Shown: positions 1-5,615 of the stretch, in pieces
Layout of the letters: each line of letters begins with the position of its first letter
Numbering within the stretch: the first letter of the stretch is position 1
DNA from: Treponema sp. UBA3662
GTDB lineage: Bacteria; Spirochaetota; Spirochaetia; Treponematales; Treponemataceae
Length of the DNA: 18,580 bases
Assembly: GCA_002373205.1 (NCBI GenBank)
Contig: DFJV01000036.1
Location: forward strand, 1-18,580
Direction of reading: 5' to 3'
The notes under the pieces: model-generated
Database searches by the model: none
Told to the model about the DNA's origin: nothing
Seen by the model: only the letters and a program-made list of their open reading frames with translations
Translations under genes and position numbers: made by a program

Positions 1-240
1 TTGCGGAGTTCAAAATTTGTTTCAATTTTTTTTCTTGTTAATAAAGGAAATGCCCTGTTAAAGGCATAGCCGGTCTTTAGGACAGCTGTCCCACTGTTGT
101 TCCCACTCATACTTATATAGTATAAGGACTTAATAAATATTTTCAAGCGAAAAAAGAAAAAATATTAGAAAATCCTGTTATATTTTGCATTTTTTGTAAA
201 GAAATGCAGGAAAAACACCGATAAGGCTTTGCAAAAAAGA
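1..240. other. AT-rich gene-free stretch with two small palindromes
   Basis: I see no credible gene here. Two short symmetric sites stand out: a perfect 12-bp palindrome GGACAGCTGTCC at 80-91, and CTTATA-TAG-TATAAG at 112-126. Either could be a protein-binding site or the remains of a repeat. The stretch may be the far end of an intergenic region belonging to a gene outside the window. Confidence 0.4.
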
Positions 241-258
241 CTTTTTTGAATACAGACT

Positions 259-339
259 AAGCCTACCCCCGATTGGAAGGGTGGCGCAGCCAGACCGCCA
301 GAGGCGGACCGGAGCGGTAGCGGAGCCCTGCAAAGCGGG
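259..339 (+). repeat. Dispersed repeat, family C, copy 1
   Basis: This 81-bp unit starts with a conserved end containing CCCGATTGGAAGGG and finishes with CCCTGCAAAGCGGG. The same two ends, 81 bp apart, recur in inverted orientation at 17866-17946, and with a longer interior at 16571-16733. The interior differs between copies but keeps hairpins (here CCGCC-AGA-GGCGG). It lies downstream of glmS. A 61-codon reading frame across it (165-350, minus) is not a gene. Confidence 0.75.
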
Positions 340-362
340 TTAGCAAACAAAATACGGTCCAG

Positions 363-400
363 AAAAAAAACTGCCCAGAAAGAAGCGCTCCTGGACAGTT
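363..400 (-). terminator. Rho-independent terminator of glmS
   Basis: Read on the minus strand, a 10-bp stem (AACTGTCCAG pairing with CTGGGCAGTT, one G-U pair, 12-nt loop) is followed directly by eight T residues. It begins 7 nt after the glmS stop codon, so glmS is transcribed alone or is the last gene of its unit. Confidence 0.9.
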
Positions 401-406
401 CATTTT

Positions 407-2329
407 TTATTCAACAGTAACGGATTTTGCAAGGTTTCTAGGCTTGTCCGGGTTTATTCCGCGGTGAACAGCACAGTAGTAGGCAAAAAGCTGGGCCGGA
501 ACAACGGAAAGGATGGAAGCAAATTCGTCGCGGCAAACAGGGATTTGTATTATCTCGTTGGCGGAACCTTCAAAGGCTTTGCCCTCGTCCTGGGTTATTA
601 CAAGCGTTGAACAGCCACGTGAACGGACTTCCTCTATGTTGCTTGCAATTTTTTCGTAAAGACCGTGCCAGGTAGCAAGTGCCACAACAAGGGTAGATTC
701 GTCCACAAGGGCGATAGGTCCATGCTTAAGTTCTCCAGCCGCAAAAGCTTCGCTGTGCATGTAGCTTACTTCCTTTAGCTTTAGCGCACATTCAAGGCTG
801 GTTGCACTGTCAAAAAGACGTCCTATAAAGAAGACTTTTTCCTTGTTAAAGTTGTTTGCAACAAATTTCTGCACCCTTGACTGGTCTTTAAGAATCTGCT
901 CCACCTTCTGCGGTATTTGCTCCAGGTCGCAGAGCAGGGCCTTGTATTCATCGCTGCTAATAGTACCCCTAACAGATGCGCTCTTTAGGGCAAGCATGTA
1001 AAGGCACATAAGCTGGGTGGTGTAGGCCTTTGTAGATGCAACGGCAATCTCAGGTCCCGCCCAGGTGTAGATTACGTCGTCAGCTTCGCGGCTAACCGTA
1101 GAGCCAACACAGTTGGTAACGGCAATAACGTGTATTCCGGCTTTTTTGGCCTGCCTCATGGCTTCCAAAGTATCTGCCGTTTCTCCGGACTGGCTTATTA
1201 CTATAAATACGTCATCTTCGTTAAGGATTGGGTTCCTGTAGCGGAATTCGCTTGCAACGTCCACGACTACCGGCATGCGGGCAAATGCTTCGAATGCGTA
1301 GCGGGCAACAACTCCGGCGTGGTAAGCGGTTCCACAGGCAGTTATAACTATACGCTTTGCAGACTTCCAGAAGTCCTGGCCCTTTGTTACCTCGTCAAAT
1401 TTTATGTCTACAGGTTTTCCGCCTTCCATAACAAGACGCGGCCTCATGGTGTCTGTAAGTGCCTTTGGCTGCTCGTAGATTTCTTTTAGCATAAAGTGGG
1501 AGTAGCCGCCCTTTTCTGCAGCGGAAACATCCCATTCAACATGTGAAGGCTCCTTTATTACGCGGTTACCGTCTTCGTCAAAGAGGTCAACGTGGTCCGA
1601 ATACAAAACCGCAACCTGCTTCTGGTCAAGAAAGTAAACTTCGCGAGTGTGCTCAAGAACGGCAGGAATATCGCTTGCTATAAAGTTTTCGCCCTTGCCA
1701 AGACCAACAATTAGCGGGCTGTCTTTGCGGGCAGCAATAATCCTGTCCGGGAAGTCTGAGCATACAACGCCAAGAGCATAGCTTCCCTCCAAGCGGTGCA
1801 GGGTTTCTAGGACTGCCGGGAAAATTTCCCCCGTCTGTTCATAGAAATAGTTTATAAGGTGAGCTATAACTTCGGTATCTGTCTGGCTGCGGAATACTAC
1901 CCCCTGATTCTGGAGCCATGCCTTTAGCTTAGCGTAGTTTTCTACAATGCCGTTGTGGACAATGGCGATTGAACCGCTAACGTTGGTATGGGGATGGGCG
2001 TTTACGTCGCTTGGTTCACCGTGGGTTGCCCATCTTGTGTGGCCAATTCCAACAGAGCCTTTTACAAACTGCCCCATTTGTGCAATCAGTTCTGCCTCAC
2101 GCTTGTCGCATTCACTGTCGCTGTCTTTATCTGACTGGCGGACAAGCTGCTTGGTAACGTCTTCCACTAGCAGTCTGAGCGCACCCTTAACCTTGCGCAC
2201 AACAATGTCCTGACCGTCAAAAACTGCAATTCCCGCGCTGTCGTAGCCACGGTATTCAAGCTTTTTAAGAGCATTGACAAGTATTGGCGCAGCTTCTTTT
2301 TCGCCAACGTATCCTACAATTCCACACAT
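407..2329 (-). CDS. glmS: Glutamine--fructose-6-phosphate aminotransferase (isomerizing)
   Basis: This cytosolic enzyme makes glucosamine-6-phosphate from fructose-6-phosphate and glutamine, the first committed step towards UDP-GlcNAc and cell-wall precursors. The 640-residue protein starts MCGIVGYVG, so Cys2 is the N-terminal glutaminase nucleophile after Met removal. GHTRWATHG and NAHPH are the usual glutaminase motifs. Two SIS sugar-isomerase domains follow (roughly residues 310-450 and 480-620), and the C-terminus NLAKSVTVE is the conserved family ending. It is about 30 residues longer than the E. coli enzyme. The extra length is a charged segment rich in D, K, S and E at about residues 60-90, between the first glutaminase strands and GHTRWATHG. 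A GGGAGA ribosome site lies just upstream of the ATG. No glmS ribozyme is visible upstream; that region is filled with dispersed repeats. Identity is certain. Confidence 0.98.
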   Translation of the reverse strand: MCGIVGYVGEKEAAPILVNALKKLEYRGYDSAGIAVFDGQDIVVRKVKGALRLLVEDVTKQLVRQSDKDSDSECDKREAELIAQMGQFVKGSVGIGHTRWATHGEPSDVNAHPHTNVSGSIAIVHNGIVENYAKLKAWLQNQGVVFRSQTDTEVIAHLINYFYEQTGEIFPAVLETLHRLEGSYALGVVCSDFPDRIIAARKDSPLIVGLGKGENFIASDIPAVLEHTREVYFLDQKQVAVLYSDHVDLFDEDGNRVIKEPSHVEWDVSAAEKGGYSHFMLKEIYEQPKALTDTMRPRLVMEGGKPVDIKFDEVTKGQDFWKSAKRIVITACGTAYHAGVVARYAFEAFARMPVVVDVASEFRYRNPILNEDDVFIVISQSGETADTLEAMRQAKKAGIHVIAVTNCVGSTVSREADDVIYTWAGPEIAVASTKAYTTQLMCLYMLALKSASVRGTISSDEYKALLCDLEQIPQKVEQILKDQSRVQKFVANNFNKEKVFFIGRLFDSATSLECALKLKEVSYMHSEAFAAGELKHGPIALVDESTLVVALATWHGLYEKIASNIEEVRSRGCSTLVITQDEGKAFEGSANEIIQIPVCRDEFASILSVVPAQLFAYYCAVHRGINPDKPRNLAKSVTVE

Positions 2330-2350
2330 ATATGTTCTCCCACAAATATT

Positions 2351-2545
2351 TTTTCAGTTCAAAACTCAGTTTTTGTCGGGGCTGTCCTGAAAGCAACGTC
2401 ATGCTGAACGCGGTTGCTTCAACCAATTTCAGCATCTACACCATATGCAGTGCATAGATTCCGAATCCACATTCGTAGCAAGTGCGTGCGAATGTGGCGT
2501 AGCAGTTCGGAATGACACTGTGACTTAAACTTTTTGGACAGCCCC
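2351..2545 (-). repeat. Composite repeat upstream of glmS (families A and B)
   Basis: Several nested units sit here. GGGGCTGTCC at 2378-2387 and its complement GGACAGCCCC at 2536-2545 bracket the block. A family A hairpin at 2398-2438 has arms ATGCTGAA and TTCAGCAT. A family B hairpin at 2458-2513 has outer arms ATTCCGAA/TTCGGAAT, inner arms CCACATTC/GAATGTGG and the 15-nt loop GTAGCAAGTGCGTGC. The 65 bp at 2453-2517 are identical, in inverted orientation, to 5424-5488. The glmS-proximal bases 2351-2377 also match (inverted) the bases just after the second copy. Confidence 0.85.
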
Positions 2546-2557
2546 CTAGCTTAAGAG

Positions 2558-2611
2558 ATTCCGAAACACACTTTGTAGCAGGTGCGTGCAAAGTGGCGTA
2601 GCGTTCGGAAT
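2558..2611. repeat. Family B hairpin repeat, variant arms
   Basis: This is a second family B unit next to the previous one. The outer arms ATTCCGAA/TTCGGAAT are the same, but the inner arms are CACTTT (2569-2574) and AAAGTG (2590-2595). The loop GTAGCAGGTGCGTGC (2575-2589) differs by one base from its neighbour. It lies just downstream of the HD-GYP gene stop. With the previous unit it fills the gap 2330-2653; I see no gene there. Confidence 0.8.
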
Positions 2612-2653
2612 GACACTTTTGTAACACCCCTACAAATAAGATTGTACTATAAA

Positions 2654-3538
2654 TCAGATAAGAGTTTCAAGAATATCGATTATGTCCATGTCGTATATGC
2701 CCGACTGCCGCCTCAACTCCGCAATGGCATCCTTTTTGCTAAGTATATTATGGTAGCTTCTCCTGTTAACAAGAGAAACGTAACTTTCCACCGCATGCAA
2801 AATCCTTGGCAGCTGGGGAATCTCCGAACCGCTAAGGCCTTCCGGGTAGCCAGAACCGTTTATGTTCTCGTGGTGCAAGGATGCCGCCTCAGAAAAAATC
2901 ACGTAGTATTTGCGGGGAATAAAGTCAAGGAATTCTGAATAGCGCATTACGTGGGTGCGCATAAGCTTTCGTTCTGCAGAAGAAAGAATCTCCGAAAAGA
3001 AAAGCTCCTGTGGCAAGTCCAAAAATCCCGAATCGTAGACCATGGAAGCGCAAAAGTAAACTGTAGAAAGCTTATTGTCCAAGCCAAGGGCAGTGCTTAC
3101 CTTAAAGACCAGCTCGCTAACATTCTTTGAATTGTTCTGGCGGTCGGTGTGCCTGTCTATCTTTTCCCCAAGCTTCTCACACTTTGCGGCAAGTTCCTGC
3201 AGCTCCTCAAAATCAATAAGGTCGTTTTCCGGCATTTGGGGAGCCTCGCTCATGGCCGCAACCTGAACCTGGGTCTTTGCCATGTGAATGTCCTTAATCA
3301 TATCCATCGTGGCCTTAAAGCGCTGCTTCTGAATTTTCTGCTCGCGGGAATTCACAAAAATCTGAACCATCATTACGGCAAAAATTACCGCAATAACAAA
3401 CAAAATTACGGTAATGATTACGAATATGTAGTGCGAATCCGAAGTATTCTGGCCGTTCTGAATAGAAATGCTGTCGATTAATTCTTTTACGGTTTCCCTT
3501 ATGTCTCTTGCAAGCTCGTCCTGACCGTCTTCATTCAT
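2654..3538 (-). CDS. Membrane-anchored degenerate HD-GYP domain protein
   Basis: This 294-residue protein has a short charged N-terminus, one strong transmembrane helix (about residues 37-62), a linker likely to form a coiled coil (about 63-130) and a C-terminal HD-GYP-like domain (about 140-294). HHENINGSGYP (residues 222-232) is the hallmark second half of HD-GYP c-di-GMP phosphodiesterases, and His196 fits the ligand between the two halves. The metal site is damaged: the usual HDIGK reads YDSGF (168-172), and the usual DVYDAL reads ESYVSL (251-256). Family knowledge says these residues bind the di-iron centre, so I infer weak or no hydrolysis and perhaps a c-di-GMP-binding or signalling role. 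It is divergent from the diguanylate cyclase gene. The start codon has no ribosome site but sits 6 nt after a good -10 box. Confidence 0.82.
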   Translation of the reverse strand: MNEDGQDELARDIRETVKELIDSISIQNGQNTSDSHYIFVIITVILFVIAVIFAVMMVQIFVNSREQKIQKQRFKATMDMIKDIHMAKTQVQVAAMSEAPQMPENDLIDFEELQELAAKCEKLGEKIDRHTDRQNNSKNVSELVFKVSTALGLDNKLSTVYFCASMVYDSGFLDLPQELFFSEILSSAERKLMRTHVMRYSEFLDFIPRKYYVIFSEAASLHHENINGSGYPEGLSGSEIPQLPRILHAVESYVSLVNRRSYHNILSKKDAIAELRRQSGIYDMDIIDILETLI

Positions 3539-3544
3539 AGCCCT

Positions 3545-3573
3545 ATTTTAGCACGGAGCAAGCGATTTTACAA
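3545..3573 (-). promoter_or_regulatory. Sigma-70-type promoter giving a probable leaderless HD-GYP mRNA
   Basis: On the minus strand TTGTAA (3573-3568), a 17-bp spacer and TAAAAT (3550-3545) form a promoter. Only six bases (AGGGCT) separate the -10 box from the ATG at 3538. A start about 7 nt after the -10 would fall on the A of the ATG, leaving no 5' leader. Confidence 0.65.
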
Positions 3574-3607
3574 TCTGGGATTTTACAATCTATCGATGTT
3601 ACAATCT
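3565..3607 (-). promoter_or_regulatory. Three direct repeats of AGATTGTAA upstream of the HD-GYP gene
   Basis: The plus strand shows ATTTTACAATCT at 3565-3576 and again at 3580-3591, then TTACAATCT at 3599-3607. The repeats begin 15 and about 17-19 bp apart and overlap or adjoin the -35 box. They could bind an activator or repressor. ATTGTAAAATCCCAGAT, which spans the junction of the first two (3589-3573 on the minus strand), recurs exactly at 5569-5585 in the chemoreceptor promoter. Confidence 0.5.
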
Positions 3608-3674
3608 TTTATTCTGGACGGCAGCTGCTTCTTGGACAAACGTTTCTTTCCAAAACAAACATCAATCGTAGAAC

Positions 3675-3827
3675 GGCTTTGCAGGGTTCCGCGGGTCCCT
3701 TTTGTAGAACAAGCAGCGCCAAGGAGGGCGCGTCATCTCTTTACTAAAAAACTGGTGAGTTTTCCAACGGAAAACTCATGGGTAAAAATTGCAAGGAGGC
3801 AATTTTTACCACACGCCCCTACAATCC
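3675..3827 (-). repeat. Dispersed composite repeat with three stacked hairpins
   Basis: Three hairpins follow one another: GCGCC/GGCGC around 3716-3731, GAGTTTTC/GAAAACTC at about 3757-3776, and GGTAAAAATTGC/GCAATTTTTACC at about 3781-3810 (the last shares bases at its tip). The stretch 3701-3810 aligns closely with 16597-16706 in inverted orientation. Its left flank (GGCTTTGCAGGG, 3675-3686) resembles one end of family C. Apart from this repeat and the two promoters, the gap 3539-3965 holds no gene that I can support. Confidence 0.8.
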
Positions 3828-3916
3828 GGCCTCATGCCATTGGAAAAGCCCCCTTTGCCATGCAATAATTTTTTCCAACTTTTTCAAATTCATATTTTAC
3901 ACCTTCATCTGGTATT

Positions 3917-3943
3917 TAACCCAATCCTTTTTCTTGCCGATAT
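3917..3943 (+). promoter_or_regulatory. Sigma-28 (FliA)-like promoter of the diguanylate cyclase gene
   Basis: TAAC (3917-3920), exactly 15 bases, then GCCGATAT (3936-3943) closely match the flagellar sigma-28 pattern TAAA-N15-GCCGATAA. Transcription would begin near 3951, leaving a short leader that contains a weak GCAGGG ribosome site before the ATG at 3966. No better sigma-70 promoter is visible. Confidence 0.6.
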
Positions 3944-3965
3944 ATTGTAAGCAGGGTATGGCACT

Positions 3966-5396
3966 ATGCAAATGACCGTTGACTTGTTTGACAGCATCAT
4001 CAATACTTCTCAGGACTGTGTTTTTTGGAAAGACAAAGACAGGCGCTTTCTTGGCGTAAACCAGGCATTTCTGGACTACTACGGCTTTGAATCAGCGGAC
4101 GTGCTAATCGGTAAAAACGACGAGGAGATGGGCTGGCATTCAGACCCGGAGCCTTACAAGCAGGATGAACTTAGGGTTCTTTCCGGCAAGAGCACTTACA
4201 AGGTGCTTGGCAAATGCGTAATCAAGGGCGAAGAAAGGGACATAATCGCCTCAAAACGCCCCCTCTACGACGATGACGAAATAGTTGGACTTGTCGGAAG
4301 CTTTGTAGACATAACGGATGTTATAAGAAGAAAAAACAAAAGCGACGGTTCCCAGGTTCTGTACAGCATAGACGACCTTAGAAAATACAGCTATTTTGAC
4401 CGCCTTATTGACGAAATAAGCCTGGAAGAAATACTAGACCCCCTTACAGGAATCTTAAGCCGCTCCTATTCCCTAAAATTTGTTGAATCTTTAATAGAAG
4501 AAAACACACCATTTTCCTTTACAATAATAGACCTGGACAATTTTAAGACCATAAACGACAGCTTTGGCCACAGCGCGGGAGACAAGGTGCTTGCAAGCGT
4601 TACCCGTGGCCTTGTTGAATGTACAAAAGGCTTTGCCCTTGCAGGAAGATTTGGCGGGGACGAACTTCTGCTTATAGACCTAAAAAACATCTCCAAAGAA
4701 GAAAAAACAGAATTCTTTGACAAACTCTACGAAAATTCTGGGGCGCTAAGAAAAGAACTTTCCTTTGAAAACGGTTCCGCCTTTATAACAGGAACTTCCG
4801 GCTGTGCTTCATTCCCGTACGATGCAGACAATTTTTCTGACCTCTTTACCCTAATAGACAAAATGCTCTACCTTGGAAAGCACAAGGGACGCAACTGCTA
4901 CAAGGTCTACGATGAAGAAAAGCACAAGGACATTAAGATTAAAAAAATGGCAAGCAGGGGCATATTCACCACCATGCACAAGCTAAAGCTTACCCTGGAA
5001 AAAGAAAGCAGTCTGGAAAGCAAGCTGCAAAAAGCCATGCCCCTTCTTTCAGAAGTGCTTCAGGTGAACGACTTGTATTATGTTGGCTCAAAGGGCAAAA
5101 TGAAGGCCGTCTTGAACAAGAATTTTTCAGCCGACGCTTCCGACCTAAAAAACGTGATGGAAGAAGACATATTCTCAGAAAGCAGCCTGGATTCAATAGA
5201 AAAGCATTCCCCAAAATTCCACAAGAGCCTAACCCAAAACGGCTTTGAGTCAGTCCTTGTTTCAAAAGTCCGTAAAGACGACTTTGCAAAGGGCTATCTG
5301 GTTTGTGCAGTAAAAAGAAGCCTCAGAATCTGGCAGGAAAACGAAAGGGCAATTCTCTTCTACCTGGCAGACCTTCTGGCAAACGAAGACTTCTAA
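3966..5396 (+). CDS. PAS-GGDEF diguanylate cyclase
   Basis: This is a 476-residue protein that should be soluble. A PAS sensor domain (about residues 5-120) shows the FWKDKDRRFLGVN and DITD pattern typical of PAS/PAC. A GGDEF domain starts at DPLTG (158-162). It carries the metal Asp in TIIDLDNFK (Asp189) and the active-site loop RFGGDEL (228-234), so the catalytic Asp/Glu pair is present although the fifth motif residue is Leu instead of Phe. The I-site RxxD expected at 221-224 reads KGFA, so product inhibition through that site is probably absent. The C-terminal 150 residues look like a degenerate GAF-type domain but I cannot identify them firmly. It should make c-di-GMP from two GTP. The likely sigma-28 promoter ties it to motility. 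It is divergent from the HD-GYP gene. Confidence 0.9.
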   Translation: MQMTVDLFDSIINTSQDCVFWKDKDRRFLGVNQAFLDYYGFESADVLIGKNDEEMGWHSDPEPYKQDELRVLSGKSTYKVLGKCVIKGEERDIIASKRPLYDDDEIVGLVGSFVDITDVIRRKNKSDGSQVLYSIDDLRKYSYFDRLIDEISLEEILDPLTGILSRSYSLKFVESLIEENTPFSFTIIDLDNFKTINDSFGHSAGDKVLASVTRGLVECTKGFALAGRFGGDELLLIDLKNISKEEKTEFFDKLYENSGALRKELSFENGSAFITGTSGCASFPYDADNFSDLFTLIDKMLYLGKHKGRNCYKVYDEEKHKDIKIKKMASRGIFTTMHKLKLTLEKESSLESKLQKAMPLLSEVLQVNDLYYVGSKGKMKAVLNKNFSADASDLKNVMEEDIFSESSLDSIEKHSPKFHKSLTQNGFESVLVSKVRKDDFAKGYLVCAVKRSLRIWQENERAILFYLADLLANEDF

Positions 5397-5423
5397 ATTG
5401 AACCAATAAGTCTGCTCCAAGAC

Positions 5424-5541
5424 TGTCATTCCGAACTGCTACGCCACATTCGCACGCACTTGCTACGAATGTGGATTCGGAATCTATGAAGCTAGATGCT
5501 GAAATAAATTCAGCATGACAAAAACTGAGTCTTGAAACTGG
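5424..5541 (+). repeat. Composite repeat upstream of the chemoreceptor gene (families B and A)
   Basis: The first 65 bp (5424-5488) are an exact inverted copy of 2453-2517. A family A hairpin at 5493-5519 follows, with arms GATGCTGAA/TTCAGCATG. The last part (5518-5541, around ACAAAAACTGAGT) matches the reverse complement of 2351-2377 next to glmS. The whole block therefore has the same orientation relative to its downstream gene (glmS or chemoreceptor) in both places. Confidence 0.85.
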
Positions 5542-5569
5542 CTCCTAAGAATATATTTTTTTTATTTAA

Positions 5570-5597
5570 TTGTAAAATCCCAGATGTATGTTATACT
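5570..5597 (+). promoter_or_regulatory. Promoter of the chemoreceptor gene
   Basis: TTGTAA (5570-5575), 16 bases and TATACT (5592-5597) form a reasonable vegetative promoter 18 nt before the chosen ATG. The -35 lies inside ATTGTAAAATCCCAGAT (5569-5585), which also occurs upstream of the HD-GYP gene. Confidence 0.55.
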
Positions 5598-5615
5598 TTA
5601 AAGCGCGAGGTGCTT

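Noticed and set aside
165..350. A 61-codon minus-strand frame near the left end
   Set aside because: Most of it is family C repeat sequence and it has no ribosome site. Related copies elsewhere in the window keep no equivalent reading frame.
2330..2400. glmS ribozyme upstream of glmS
   Set aside because: The leader is short and filled with dispersed repeats, and I see none of the conserved ribozyme core.
2453..2611. Possible CRISPR array
   Set aside because: The units are palindromes with variable arms, there are only two next to each other, spacing is irregular and there are no cas genes.
2436..2627. Short open frame over the repeats between glmS and the HD-GYP gene
   Set aside because: It consists entirely of family B hairpin repeats, and the translated sequence is a by-product of them.
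5532..5615. Upstream ATG giving a 28-residue longer chemoreceptor
   Set aside because: The extension overlaps the promoter and has no ribosome site, while the ATG at 5616 has GCGAGG at proper spacing.
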